Assembly (NCBI RefSeq): GCF_001684335.1
Contig: NZ_LOIC01000009.1
Span: forward strand, 32,487-96,486
Reading direction: 5' to 3'
Length of the DNA stretch: 64,000 nucleotides
Source: Photorhabdus namnaonensis
GTDB taxonomy: Bacteria > Pseudomonadota > Gammaproteobacteria > Enterobacterales > Enterobacteriaceae
Positions within the stretch are counted from its first letter, which is position 1. Each line of letters starts with the position of its first letter. A program made the translations under genes and the position numbers. Shown piece by piece: positions 8,256 to 17,252 of this stretch. The notes below the pieces were generated by a model. It saw nothing but the letters and a program-made list of their open reading frames with translations. It was not told where the DNA came from and did not search any database.

Positions 8256-9069
8256 TTATTTTGCTTTTCGTGTAACCATCGGGATCACGTTGTAATCTTC
8301 GCCTTTTTCTAGTGCTACCAGCAAATCACACCATTGAGTTAATGCCGCCTTGCGCTCGTCGAAATAATCATGTCTGTTATAGATGTCCTCAACGCCTTCA
8401 ATAGGATGATCAACTCTTCTCTGGTTAGCCATCTGTCGCGTGATACTTCTTTTCCACCAGCATCAGCAACCTCAAATGCTGAACAGGGATTTACGTCAAT
8501 GATCTGACGCCTGATACCATAATCAAATATACGCCTAATCCATCGCAGAACGTCTGTTGCTATAGTGAGTGCGCCTCTATCAACGATGCTATTTAGAATT
8601 TCATCAATATGACGGGGCTTCACGTCCTCCAGCTGCATATGACCAATGCGAGGGTTAATGTCTTTATCTATTCTTCTGCGGAGTATGTCAGGGTGTTTCC
8701 AGCGTGGCAGTATCTGGCGTTCAAAATATTCAGTCGCTAGGTCTGATACCTTGATAGCGTTCTTCTCAGCTTCAATCTTTGCCAGTGCTTCGGCTTTGCG
8801 TTCCTGCTTTTCGCCAGAACGTCATAGCTCAAAACAACACGGGCTGATAGCTATCTGGTTAACTCTCGTGCTTTGGCTAGGGATAGGTTGGCGTACGTTC
8901 CCAAATTCATGGTTCTAGACTTTCCAGCTAATTTATATCTGAAACGCCATGATGGAATTCGGCCATTTTCTCTAAAGCGTAAATATAGCCCGTTGCCGTC
9001 CGCTTTCCCTTCGAACCTTTCGCCTGACTTTATCCATGCCCTGATTTCTTTATCTGTGAATTTAGGCAT
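8256..9069 (-). pseudogene. Tyrosine integrase, P4-like, frameshifted and lacking its catalytic core
   Basis: The N-terminus is the arm-binding domain (MPKFTDKEIRAWIKSGERFE, then GNGLYLRFRENGRIPSWRFR). The frame breaks near 8851. It resumes with the core-binding domain, including VKPRHIDEILNSIVDRGA and WIRRIFDYGIRRQIIDVNPC up to RDRWLTREELIILLKAL. The text then jumps, in another frame, to the normal C-terminal tail (HPIEGVEDIYNRHDYFDERK, then ALTQWCDLL). The Arg, His-x-x-Arg and Tyr segments that should lie between are deleted, with the junction around 8400. The enzyme cannot be active. Confidence 0.88.
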
Positions 9070-9097
9070 TTGTGCAATTTCCAGTATGAAATAGGGG

Positions 9098-9142
9098 GTG
9101 TACCCAAAATGGTTTTTTGAATGCGCTTTGGGTACACGCTAA
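9098..9142. other. Inverted repeat and candidate att site (right)
   Basis: GTGTACCCAAA at 9098-9108 and TTTGGGTACAC at 9127-9137 are perfect inverted arms, just upstream of the integrase start. The right arm is part of TTGGGTACACGCTAA (9128-9142), which recurs with one mismatch at 4276-4290. Such sites next to int genes are typical attachment or arm sites. No tRNA is present. Confidence 0.4.
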
Positions 9143-9246
9143 TCATGCGCTACTGTGATTCGCTCTGCAATGCTATGATAGTAAAAAAGTCAGATATAAC
9201 AAAGTATATACTGGCTTTATGATTTGTTCTGATATGCTAAGAAACG

Positions 9247-10110
9247 TCACTCAATATTCTGAATCTGCTCCCTCATCTGCTCAATCAGCACCTTCAATTC
9301 AATAGCGGAATTAGTGATATCGGCGTTGATAGATTTGGAGGCAAGCGTATTAGATTCTCGGTTGAATTCCTGCATCATAAAATCCAGACGGCGGCCGACG
9401 GCTTCTTTTTTCTTCAAAATATTACGGGTTTCTTTGACGTGGGCATCGAGGCGATCTAACTCTTCTGCCACATCAAGGCGTTGGGCCAGTAAAACCAATT
9501 CTTGCTCAAGACGGTTATTTTCAAGCTGTACCTGCGCTTCTTCCAGTTTGGTTTGCAGGCGTTCCCGTTGCCATTGCATGATTTCAGGCATTTGTTGGCG
9601 AACTTTACTGACTTCTTCGGTTACTGCGTCCAAACGTTGTTCAATCATCATCTTGAGTGCATTGCCTTCGGCTTCACGGCTTTGAATAAAGGCATCCAGT
9701 GTTGTGTCCAGCTCTGCCAGCAATTGAGTGCTAATAGCATCTAAGTCTTGCTCTTCTGCTGCCATAACGCCAGGCCAACGCAGAATATCAACAGGGTTGA
9801 TTTCACCTTCATTGCTCTGTTGTTTGACCCAGTTTGCTGAGTTTACTAGCTGTTTTGCCAAAGTTTCATTCAGGATAAGTTCGCCTTGAGCGCGTGAATC
9901 CAGTTCAAAACGCAGGTTACACTCAACTTTTCCGCGAGTCAGACGGGAACGAATACGTTCACGGATCACCGGTTCCAAGCTTCTGAATTGTTCTGGTAGG
10001 CGAATATAAGTTTCTAAATAACGCTGATTAACGGAGCGTAGTTCCCAGGCTGCATTTCCCCATTCACTTTTGATATCTCGCCGTGCAAAAGCAGTCATAC
10101 TACGGATCAT
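9247..10110 (-). CDS. yicC: YicC family endoribonuclease
   Basis: 287 residues, the normal length of YicC (also called YloC/RmuC-type endoribonuclease). The conserved N-terminus MIRSMTAFARRDIKSEWGN, the central SVNQRYLETYIRLPEQFR and the C-terminus GRRLDFMMQEFNRESNTLAS are all present. The last matches the conserved DUF1732 region. In E. coli YicC is a cytoplasmic RNase involved in small RNA turnover. It is divergent from rph, as in other enterobacteria, with a short shared promoter region. Confidence 0.96.
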   Translation of the reverse strand: MIRSMTAFARRDIKSEWGNAAWELRSVNQRYLETYIRLPEQFRSLEPVIRERIRSRLTRGKVECNLRFELDSRAQGELILNETLAKQLVNSANWVKQQSNEGEINPVDILRWPGVMAAEEQDLDAISTQLLAELDTTLDAFIQSREAEGNALKMMIEQRLDAVTEEVSKVRQQMPEIMQWQRERLQTKLEEAQVQLENNRLEQELVLLAQRLDVAEELDRLDAHVKETRNILKKKEAVGRRLDFMMQEFNRESNTLASKSINADITNSAIELKVLIEQMREQIQNIE

Positions 10111-10170
10111 GATTCGTTCCCAATTTAAACAAAAGATTAAGAGATTATAACGCTCGTTGTAGATGCAGGA

Positions 10171-10199
10171 TAGGCATTAGCCCGGTTAGGCCGTATAAT
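10171..10199 (+). promoter_or_regulatory. Predicted sigma70 promoter of rph
   Basis: TAGGCA at 10171-10176 and TATAAT at 10194-10199 are separated by 17 bases, and the start codon of rph follows 37 bases later. The -10 box is a perfect consensus. Prediction from sequence only. Confidence 0.55.
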
Positions 10200-10236
10200 G
10201 CGCCCCCAATAATGATCTAACAACGGAGATAACACT

Positions 10237-10950
10237 ATGCGCCCAACAGGAAGAGCGGCAGAACAAGTGCGTCCTATCACTATAACCCGTCATTATACTA
10301 AGCATGCGGAAGGCTCGGTTCTAGTAGAGTTTGGCGAGACGAAAGTGTTATGTAATGCGTCCGTTGAAGAAGGGGTTCCTCGTTTCTTGAAAGGTCAGGG
10401 GCAAGGTTGGGTTACCGCTGAATATGGCATGTTACCGCGTTCTACTCATACCCGAAATGCTCGTGAAGCAGCTAAAGGCAAACAGGGCGGACGTACGATG
10501 GAAATCCAACGTTTAATTGCCCGTTCGTTGCGCGCCGCGGTTGATCTGAAAAAACTGGGTGAACACACCATTACACTGGATTGTGATGTTATTCAGGCTG
10601 ATGGCGGTACTCGTACAGCTTCTATTACGGGGGCTTGTGTCGCGCTGGTTGATGCGTTGAATAAAATGGTGGAAGCAGGCAAGTTGAAAGAGAGTCCTCT
10701 GAAATCAATGGTTGCTGCGGTCTCTGTTGGCATTGTGGGTGGCGAAGGTCGTTGTGATCTGGAATATGTGGAAGATTCCGCCGCTGAAACTGATATGAAT
10801 GTCGTGATGATGGAAGATGGCCGAATGATTGAAGTGCAAGGCACTGCGGAAGGCGAGCCATTTAGTCATGATGAATTGTTATCCTTATTGGCCCTTGCCA
10901 AGGGTGGGTTAGAGGACATTTTTGCAGCGCAGAGAAATGCATTAAAATAA
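10237..10950 (+). CDS. rph: Ribonuclease PH
   Basis: 237 residues, full length. RNase PH is a phosphorolytic 3' to 5' exoribonuclease that trims tRNA 3' ends. The N-terminus [20 protein letters not shown], the phosphate-binding [20 protein letters not shown] and the C-terminal [20 protein letters not shown] are intact. The well-known frameshift of the E. coli K-12 rph gene is not present here. It is the first gene of a likely rph-pyrE operon. ACGGAG lies upstream of the ATG. Confidence 0.97.
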   Translation: MRPTGRAAEQVRPITITRHYTKHAEGSVLVEFGETKVLCNASVEEGVPRFLKGQGQGWVTAEYGMLPRSTHTRNAREAAKGKQGGRTMEIQRLIARSLRAAVDLKKLGEHTITLDCDVIQADGGTRTASITGACVALVDALNKMVEAGKLKESPLKSMVAAVSVGIVGGEGRCDLEYVEDSAAETDMNVVMMEDGRMIEVQGTAEGEPFSHDELLSLLALAKGGLEDIFAAQRNALK

Positions 10951-10960
10951 TAAGTTGATA

Positions 10961-10986
10961 AAGGCGACGGAGTAGTCGCCTTTTTT
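10961..10986 (+). terminator. Rho-independent terminator between rph and pyrE (attenuator-like)
   Basis: GGCGAC, a short loop and GTCGCC form a perfect stem followed by six T residues. It begins 11 bases after the rph stop and ends 47 bases before pyrE. In E. coli pyrE is controlled by an attenuator at this place: translation of the rph end at low UTP lets polymerase pass. The same arrangement is implied here. Confidence 0.85.
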
Positions 10987-11033
10987 GTGCCTGTTGTATG
11001 GCGATAACTTTGACTAAGAGAGGAGAGACACCA

Positions 11034-11675
11034 ATGAAAGCCTATCAGCGCGAATTTATCGAGCTTGCGCTAAGAAAACAGGTACTGAAATTTGGGGAAT
11101 TTACCCTGAAATCAGGACGTAAAAGCCCGTATTTTTTTAATGCCGGGCTGTTTAATACTGGGCGTGATTTGGCGTTAATCGGGCGTTTTTATGCAGCCGC
11201 ATTGTTGGATAGCGGTATTCAGTGCGATTTGTTATTCGGACCCGCTTACAAGGGGATTCCAATTGCAACGACAACGGCAGTTGCATTGGCAGAGCATCAT
11301 GATATTGATATGCCATATTGTTTTAACCGTAAGGAAGCTAAAAATCATGGCGAAGGCGGTACTTTGGTTGGTAGCTCACTTAAAGGTAATGTTGTTCTGG
11401 TTGATGATGTTATTACCGCAGGCACAGCTATCCGTGAATCTATGGAGATTATCAAGCAGCATAATGCGACACTTGCCGGCGTGATGATTTGTCTTGATCG
11501 TCAGGAACGTGGGAGTGGTGAAATCTCGGCAATTCAGGAAGTGGAAAGAGATTATGGCTGCAAAGTATTTTCTATTATTACCTTAAATGATTTGATTAAT
11601 TATTTGAGTGGTCAGCCAGAGATGAAAGATCATCTGGATGCGGTAAAAGCCTATCGTGCGCAGTACGGTATCTGA
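11034..11675 (+). CDS. pyrE: Orotate phosphoribosyltransferase
   Basis: 213 residues, the standard length. The enzyme converts orotate and PRPP to OMP in pyrimidine synthesis. The PRPP-binding motif [17 protein letters not shown] is clear, as is [18 protein letters not shown] near the N-terminus. I chose the ATG at 11034 ([13 protein letters not shown]) because it matches the family start and has AGGAGAG just upstream. An in-frame ATG at 10998 would begin only 12 bases past the attenuator T-run. Transcription likely comes from rph through the attenuator. Confidence 0.97.
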   Translation: MKAYQREFIELALRKQVLKFGEFTLKSGRKSPYFFNAGLFNTGRDLALIGRFYAAALLDSGIQCDLLFGPAYKGIPIATTTAVALAEHHDIDMPYCFNRKEAKNHGEGGTLVGSSLKGNVVLVDDVITAGTAIRESMEIIKQHNATLAGVMICLDRQERGSGEISAIQEVERDYGCKVFSIITLNDLINYLSGQPEMKDHLDAVKAYRAQYGI

Positions 11676-11687
11676 TAGATAAGCTTT

Positions 11688-11720
11688 AAAAAAAGCCCTC
11701 GCCCAATAACGGGCGGGGTG
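11688..11720 (-). terminator. Rho-independent terminator of slmA
   Basis: Read on the minus strand, CCCCGCCC, a loop of GTTATT and GGGCGAGG form an eight-pair stem followed by GC and seven T residues. It lies just beyond the slmA stop and may also reduce read-through from pyrE. Confidence 0.75.
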
Positions 11721-11734
11721 AGTAGTAGAACAAC

Positions 11735-12334
11735 TTATTGTAACTGAGCCAATAATAATGGCCAGCGTGCTTCAAATTCCTGCGTTGGACGATAGTGGAA
11801 CTCAGAGCGTACAAAACGTGATAGCATCCCTTCACAAAACGCGAGTAACTGGGAAGCTAATAACGACTCATCATAACTGAAACCTTTCCCATCACGTAAT
11901 TTTTTCTCTTTTAAAACTTGACGGATCTGTACTTCAATTCGTTCAAATAACTGATTTATGCGCCCTTGAAGCCGGTTTTGTTCAAACATTAGAGCATGAC
12001 CGGTCATGATGCGGGTCAGACCGGGATTTTTTTCTGAAAAACCTAGAATCAGGATCAATATCAGGCGAATACGAGTCGTGGTATCTTTCTCGTCTTGCAG
12101 AATCAGGTTAATTCGTGAAATTAATGAGTCTTCAATGAACTCGATCAAGCTGTCAAACATCCGGGTTTTACTAGGAAAATGCCGGTATAGGGCAGCTTCG
12201 GAAACGCCTACGTTGGCGGCCAGTTTAGCGGTAGTGATTCGATAGCTGCCATCACTGGATTGCAACATGTGCGCCAGCGCTTGTAAGATTTCCTCGCGCC
12301 TGTTTCTTTTCTTTGTATTTTCGTTTTCTGCCAT
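11735..12334 (-). CDS. slmA: Nucleoid occlusion factor SlmA
   Basis: 199 residues of the TetR-type SlmA family. It binds specific chromosomal sites and blocks FtsZ ring assembly over the nucleoid. The helix-turn-helix [20 protein letters not shown] and the adjacent [17 protein letters not shown] are intact, as is the C-terminal [19 protein letters not shown] placed the start at [15 protein letters not shown], which matches the E. coli protein; a longer frame begins at 12364. In E. coli the order coaBC-dut-slmA is the same. Here an ERIC element separates dut from slmA. Confidence 0.96.
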   Translation of the reverse strand: MAENENTKKRNRREEILQALAHMLQSSDGSYRITTAKLAANVGVSEAALYRHFPSKTRMFDSLIEFIEDSLISRINLILQDEKDTTTRIRLILILILGFSEKNPGLTRIMTGHALMFEQNRLQGRINQLFERIEVQIRQVLKEKKLRDGKGFSYDESLLASQLLAFCEGMLSRFVRSEFHYRPTQEFEARWPLLLAQLQ

Positions 12335-12425
12335 GTCTGACAAGACCTTTGTTAAGAACAGCAAAACAAATAGATCAGTAATTCTCCGCTCAACGGTATG
12401 TTGAGCAAAGAATATGATAATGGGT

Positions 12426-12552
12426 TATACCCGTCATCTTTCAAGTTGCCTCTTTGTTGGCTGCACTCGCTCACACCGGTCACATAGTTATCTATGCTCC
12501 CGGGGATTCACTCCCTTGCCGCCGCGATGCATCTTGAAATCCATAGGGTATA
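12426..12552. repeat. ERIC element, copy 2
   Basis: 127 bases bounded by TATACCC and GGGTATA, with the GCTCCCGGGGATTCAC core. It is the same length as copy 1 and differs from it at scattered positions. It lies between dut and slmA on the minus-strand transcript, where ERIC hairpins may affect mRNA stability. Confidence 0.9.
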
Positions 12553-12574
12553 AACGGTATGGTCTTACAGAGAT

Positions 12575-13033
12575 TTATTGGCGACCGGAATGACCAAAAC
12601 CACCGCTTCCTCTTTCGCTGGCTTCAAAATCTTCTACCAGATTGAATTCAGCCTGGACGACGGGTACAAAAACCATCTGAGCGATACGTTCGCCTGGCTG
12701 GATGGTGAAAGTTTTATCACCACGATTCCAGACGGAAACCATTAGCTGACCTTGGTAATCAGAATCGATCAAACCCACCAGATTACCCAGAACGACGCCA
12801 TGTTTATGTCCAAGACCGGAGCGGGGCAGAATAACGGCTGCCAATTGTTCATCGCCAATATGAATAGCAAGCCCAGTTGGAAGCAGTTCTGTTTGGCCTG
12901 GAGCCAGTTCCACCGCATTATCCAAGCAAGCCCGCAAATCTAAACCTGCGGAGCCTGGCGTGGCGTAAGTAGGCAAAGGAAATTCCTCCCCGATACGTGG
13001 GTCAAGAATTTTAACGTCGATTTTTTTCATCAT
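12575..13033 (-). CDS. dut: dUTP diphosphatase (dUTPase)
   Basis: 152 residues, homotrimeric dUTPase type. It hydrolyses dUTP to dUMP, keeping uracil out of DNA and feeding dTMP synthesis. The conserved motifs are visible in order: [43 protein letters not shown] and the C-terminal [11 protein letters not shown], which closes over the active site. The start lies inside the end of coaBC (23-base overlap), so translation is probably coupled. Confidence 0.97.
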   Translation of the reverse strand: MMKKIDVKILDPRIGEEFPLPTYATPGSAGLDLRACLDNAVELAPGQTELLPTGLAIHIGDEQLAAVILPRSGLGHKHGVVLGNLVGLIDSDYQGQLMVSVWNRGDKTFTIQPGERIAQMVFVPVVQAEFNLVEDFEASERGSGGFGHSGRQ

Positions 13034-14228
13034 AGCGTTTGACTATCTCGTCTAATAAATGGTGGCTAAGTAATAACTTATTACTATGAGGTAAGCGGAT
13101 TTCTCCCTCATGCCAGAACAAATGTAATGCATTAGTATCACTGTTAAAGCCGTGGCCGGTAAGGGATACATCATTGGCACAAATCAGATCCAAATGTTTT
13201 TGGTTCAGTTTTTTTCGTGCGTATTCTTCCACATTCTGGGTTTCAGCCGCAAATCCAACCACAAAAGGGCGGTTTTCTTGCATTGCGGCTACATTGGCAA
13301 CAATATCCGGATTTTTGATCAGGGTAAAAGTAATCTCATCACCCTGTTTTTTAATTTTTTCCGCGGCAATCTGTTTAGCGCGATAGTCTGCAACCGCGGC
13401 GCAGCCAATGAAAATATGCTGTGAACCCGCTACTGCCTGTACTTGTTCATTCATTTCCAAGGCGCTGGCGACGTCGATTCGTTTGACTCCCGGTGGTGTC
13501 GGTAAATTAACGGGGCCTGTGATAAGGGTGACTTCCGCCCCACGTGTTGCCGCAGCCTGAGCGATAGCAAACCCCATTTTGCCGGAGCTGTGATTGCTGA
13601 TAAAGCGAACGGGGTCCAATGCTTCCCGGGTTGGTCCGGCGGTAATAGCAAGCTTTAGGTGAGCTAAGTCTTGGCTGGATTGAAAATGTTGTTCAGCGAG
13701 TTCAACAATCGCCATAGGGTTTAGCATCCTGCCGGGACCAACGTCGCCACAAGCTTGGCTGCCGTTATCCGGCCCCCACAAAAGAACCCCCCGTTCTTCA
13801 AGAAGTTTGAGATTATGTTGTGTTGCCTGAGCTCGAAACATCTGTTGATTCATTGCGGGCACTGCGGCAATTGGGGCTGAGGAGGCTAGGCAGACAGTGG
13901 TTATGAGATCATTTGCCATACCGACTACCAGGCGCGCTAGTAAATCAGCGGTAGCAGGGGCGAGAATAATTAGATCGGCCCATTTGCCAAGTTCAATATG
14001 TCCCATAGCCGCTTCTGCCGCCGGATCTAACAAGTCGTCGAAAACGGGATAACCAGAAACCGCCTGCAATGTCATTGGTGTAATAAACGCTTCTGCTGCG
14101 GGTGTCATCACTACACGTACTTGTGCGCCGCGATCACGTAGGCGGCGTACCAGCTCGGGAGTTTTGTAAGCGGCTATCCCTCCGCTGATACCGAGCACAA
14201 TCTGTTTGCCGGAAAGTCCTGCCATCAT
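13011..14228 (-). CDS. coaBC: Bifunctional phosphopantothenoylcysteine decarboxylase/synthetase
   Basis: About 405 residues. The C-terminal CoaB domain joins cysteine to 4'-phosphopantothenate using CTP. The N-terminal flavoprotein CoaC domain decarboxylates the product, for coenzyme A synthesis. CoaC features are [23 protein letters not shown] and the Cys of [10 protein letters not shown]. CoaB features are [29 protein letters not shown] and [11 protein letters not shown] chose the tandem ATGs at 14225-14228, since family members begin about there; a longer frame opens at 14252. It is the first gene of coaBC-dut. Confidence 0.96.
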   Translation of the reverse strand: MMAGLSGKQIVLGISGGIAAYKTPELVRRLRDRGAQVRVVMTPAAEAFITPMTLQAVSGYPVFDDLLDPAAEAAMGHIELGKWADLIILAPATADLLARLVVGMANDLITTVCLASSAPIAAVPAMNQQMFRAQATQHNLKLLEERGVLLWGPDNGSQACGDVGPGRMLNPMAIVELAEQHFQSSQDLAHLKLAITAGPTREALDPVRFISNHSSGKMGFAIAQAAATRGAEVTLITGPVNLPTPPGVKRIDVASALEMNEQVQAVAGSQHIFIGCAAVADYRAKQIAAEKIKKQGDEITFTLIKNPDIVANVAAMQENRPFVVGFAAETQNVEEYARKKLNQKHLDLICANDVSLTGHGFNSDTNALHLFWHEGEIRLPHSNKLLLSHHLLDEIVKRYDEKNRR

Positions 14229-14425
14229 GATTGTCCGAATATTAAGTTGCAAGGGGCCAAGATTTTATCACAAGAGATTACAGAGTTGAGCAGAGTCTGA
14301 ACTTTGATTGTAAAAAAGGATAAATTTGCGAGCGGCTACGCAGCTCCTAAATATGATATTCGCCCTGATGTTTAAGGCATGGAATACTGTTTGTATCAGG
14401 TAAAACAGAGCGGGGAGATGAATAT

Positions 14426-15118
14426 ATGGAATTTAATGTTGCTGAAAATACAGGAGAAATATATTCAAATTTAGCTCCCAGAGAAAAGTTGTTGGCTTAT
14501 GGTTCAGTTTCTCTGACAGATGCTGAGTTACTGGCTATTTTTTTACGTACCGGGACCAGAGGACTTCCTGTTTTACGAATGGCTGAATTTCTATTGAAAG
14601 AATTTGGGTCTCTGTACCATTTACTCTCTGCTGATTATGACACTTTTTGTTCTCATAAAGGAATGGGATTAGCCAAGTATGCACAATTACAGGCTATTGC
14701 AGAACTGGCAAAGCGTTTTTTTTCCAGCCAGTTCATGCATGAAGATATTATGAGTAGTCCAAGTGTGACTCAAGAGTATTTGCAAAATCTATTATCGGGG
14801 CGTGATAGGGAAATATTTGTTGTGTTGTTTCTCAATAACCAAAATAGAGTCATTTGTCATGAGGAGATGTTTAAAGGCACCATTAATAAAGTTGAAGTTC
14901 ATCCTCGTGAAATTGTCCGATCGGCGATAAAGGTGAATGCTTCATCCGTTATTTTGGCTCATAATCATCCATCAGGTCATGCAGAGCCGAGTTTGGCAGA
15001 TAAGATTGTTACAGATAAAGTGATTGATGCTTGTAATTTGGTTGGTATAAAAGTGCTGGATCATCTGGTTATTGGCCGACAATGTTGTGTCTCGTTTGCT
15101 GAGCGAGGATGGATTTAG
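14426..15118 (+). CDS. radC: RadC family JAMM/MPN protein
   Basis: 230 residues. A helix-hairpin-helix N-terminus ([20 protein letters not shown]) is followed by a JAMM domain with [16 protein letters not shown] and the terminal VSFAERGWI. Zinc-binding His and Asp residues are intact. The molecular role of RadC is unsettled, and early claims of a DNA repair function were withdrawn in E. coli. GGGGAG precedes the ATG. It is divergent from coaBC and followed by rpmB, as in E. coli. Confidence 0.95.
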   Translation: MEFNVAENTGEIYSNLAPREKLLAYGSVSLTDAELLAIFLRTGTRGLPVLRMAEFLLKEFGSLYHLLSADYDTFCSHKGMGLAKYAQLQAIAELAKRFFSSQFMHEDIMSSPSVTQEYLQNLLSGRDREIFVVLFLNNQNRVICHEEMFKGTINKVEVHPREIVRSAIKVNASSVILAHNHPSGHAEPSLADKIVTDKVIDACNLVGIKVLDHLVIGRQCCVSFAERGWI

Positions 15119-15161
15119 CTAACTTTTTCAAGATCCTTGTGGATCTTTGGTTGTGCGGGAC

Positions 15162-15190
15162 TTGAGCGTCAGCGATTGAGGGCGTATACT
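15162..15190 (+). promoter_or_regulatory. Predicted sigma70 promoter of rpmB-rpmG
   Basis: TTGAGC at 15162-15167 and TATACT at 15185-15190 have exactly 17 bases between them. The leader to the rpmB ATG would be about 160 bases, unusually long, and contains a stable inverted repeat. Confidence 0.6.
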
Positions 15191-15224
15191 ACGCCACCTT
15201 TGAGGATCTTTGGTTTGGCGAGAA

Positions 15225-15291
15225 GAGCCTATCTCAGCACATTTTCTGAGTAAATGTGAGTCTTTTCAGTAGAATTTGCTGAGATGGGCTC
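15225..15291 (+). promoter_or_regulatory. Structured 5' leader of rpmB
   Basis: GAGCCTATCTCAGCA at 15225-15239 pairs with TGCTGAGATGGGCTC at 15277-15291 along 15 positions with one G-U pair. A competing inner hairpin is possible between CACATTT (15238-15244) and AAATGTG (15252-15258). The structure sits in the predicted leader of the L28-L33 operon, about 65 bases before rpmB. A role in autogenous control is a hypothesis. Confidence 0.5.
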
Positions 15292-15336
15292 CTAAGCCTG
15301 ACGAGGCGGCCATACCCAATACAAAGCTCGAGCTGA

Positions 15337-15594
<258 letters not shown>

Positions 15595-15602
15595 GGAGCT
15601 GA

Positions 15603-15773
<171 letters not shown>

Positions 15774-15791
15774 TTTTGGCTGATTTGATAA

Positions 15792-15816
15792 AAACCCGGC
15801 TTAGGCCGGGTTTTTT
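15792..15816 (+). terminator. Rho-independent terminator of rpmB-rpmG
   Basis: AACCCGGC, loop TTAG, GCCGGG and six T residues form a classic strong terminator 18 bases after the rpmG stop. Confidence 0.92.
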
Positions 15817-15882
15817 GTTGAGAAAATATTAAACAGATATTCACTGATTTTTCTCTGCATTTCATATATATCTTGTTATTCG

Positions 15883-15910
15883 TAGACGTAAAATGTTGTT
15901 TCGCTATACT
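15883..15910 (+). promoter_or_regulatory. Predicted promoter of the first LPS core block
   Basis: TAGACG at 15883-15888 and TATACT at 15905-15910 are 16 bases apart, and the first glycosyltransferase starts 33 bases later. The -10 box is good and the -35 box weak. Confidence 0.4.
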
Positions 15911-15943
15911 AACGCCTTCCGGTAGGCTGGATATGAAACCGAA

Positions 15944-17065
15944 ATGGCTAAAGAAAAACTAAATATTTTACATACGGAATCTTCTTGTGGTTGGGGTGGT
16001 CAGGAAATCCGTATTCTGACGGAATCCCAAGGTATGATAAGACGTGGACACAAAGTGGTTATTGTCTGTTGTCCTAGTTCCAATATCTACCGTGAAGCAA
16101 AATCTTATGGTGTGCCGGTAATAGCCCTGCCTATTGAGAAAAAGCGGCTGTCCTGCTTTCTTGCTATGCGTCGTTGGTTGCAAAAAGAAGGCCGTCAATT
16201 TGGCGTTATTAATACACATAGTTCGACAGATGCATGGTTGGTTGCTGCGGTTTGCATGACGTTAAGGCATATGCCGCCAATGGTCAGAACCAGGCATGTT
16301 TCTACCCATGTTTCTAATTCAATATCAACTCGTTGGTTGTATTTGAGAGCGTGCCGGCATATTGCGACTACCGGTGAAAAATTACGTCAACATCTGCATG
16401 CTAATAATCGTTATCCATTACAGCATATGACATCAGTGCCTACCGGCATCGATTTAGATCGTTTTCGACCGGAAGATAAAAAAGTTTGCCGCCAGCGGAT
16501 TGGAATTCAAGATAAACCGACATTAGGTGTCGTTGCGACCATGAGAACTTGGAAAGGACATCGCTATCTGTTGGAAAGCTGGAAAGTACTGCACCAGAAA
16601 TATCCTGATTGGCAGCTTTTGTTTGTGGGTGATGGTCCACAACGTAAATCATTGGAACCATTAGTAAAGCGAGAGGGTTTGTCAAACAGCGTTATTTTTT
16701 TAGGTAACCGTCAGGATGTTCCTGATTGTTTGAATGCGATGGATTTATTTGCATTACCTTCTTTTGGTAATGAAGGCGTGCCACAAGGCATTATGCAAGC
16801 AATGGCGTGTGGAATACCTGTGGTCTCAACTTCTGTTGGTGCAATTGCCGAAGCGGTAGTGGATGGTGAAACGGGTTATATCGTGGAGCCCAGAAATACA
16901 GAGTTATTGACGAAAAGTTTAGATTTGTTGATTCATAATAATGAACTGCGCTTGCAATTCGGTCATTCTTCATTAAAGCGAGCAATGGCTTTATTTGGCA
17001 TAGATAATATGTTGGATAAAATGGAAAATATCTTTTTTCACAGCATTAAAGGTAAAAAAAGTTAA
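15944..17065 (+). CDS. GT4-type glycosyltransferase, LPS core
   Basis: 373 residues with a GT-B fold. The N-terminal domain opens with ILHTESSCGWGGQEIRI, containing the Gly-rich acceptor-side loop. The C-terminal domain holds RTWKGHRYLLESWKVL and the donor-binding stretch FGNEGVPQGIMQAMACGIPV, with the E-x7-E-like pattern of GT4 enzymes. It acts at the cytoplasmic face of the inner membrane. The sugar and linkage cannot be told from sequence. It is the first of four + strand transferases directly downstream of rpmG; Photorhabdus-like LPS loci begin at this place. Confidence 0.85.
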   Translation: MAKEKLNILHTESSCGWGGQEIRILTESQGMIRRGHKVVIVCCPSSNIYREAKSYGVPVIALPIEKKRLSCFLAMRRWLQKEGRQFGVINTHSSTDAWLVAAVCMTLRHMPPMVRTRHVSTHVSNSISTRWLYLRACRHIATTGEKLRQHLHANNRYPLQHMTSVPTGIDLDRFRPEDKKVCRQRIGIQDKPTLGVVATMRTWKGHRYLLESWKVLHQKYPDWQLLFVGDGPQRKSLEPLVKREGLSNSVIFLGNRQDVPDCLNAMDLFALPSFGNEGVPQGIMQAMACGIPVVSTSVGAIAEAVVDGETGYIVEPRNTELLTKSLDLLIHNNELRLQFGHSSLKRAMALFGIDNMLDKMENIFFHSIKGKKS

Positions 17066-17252
17066 CATTTTTTAAGATTTATTCTGGTCCTTATTCTTTG
17101 GCTTATGGTTTTGGGTAATATCAACTTATTGATATTGAATTACTTTAAGATTGATTATTAGTTAAATCACCCTGTTGCGAACAATTGTATACGAAATGGT
17201 TTTTTTGTATATTTTGTTGAATTTTATAGCGGATTAATTAGATAATTGCCTT

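Larger units (their letters stand above)
5609..9144. mobile_element. Degenerate P4-like genomic island
   Basis: The minus-strand order from 9069 downward is integrase (broken), unknown protein, AlpA regulator, small basic protein, Bro-N protein, Ash/Icd-like ORF and SSB-like protein. This is the layout of P4-type satellites in enterobacteria. The primase/helicase gene expected at the far end is absent and the integrase lacks its catalytic core, so the element is probably fixed. It splits the dinD-yicC neighbourhood. Confidence 0.7.

Noticed and set aside
9314-9744. Open frames on the plus strand across yicC
   Set aside because: They are mirror frames of a strongly conserved minus-strand gene, with Ser/Arg-rich nonsense composition.
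15916-15927. Possible ops element (TCCGGTAGGCT) before the first glycosyltransferase
   Set aside because: Only 7 of 11 bases match and it lies almost at the predicted transcription start, where an ops pause could not work well.
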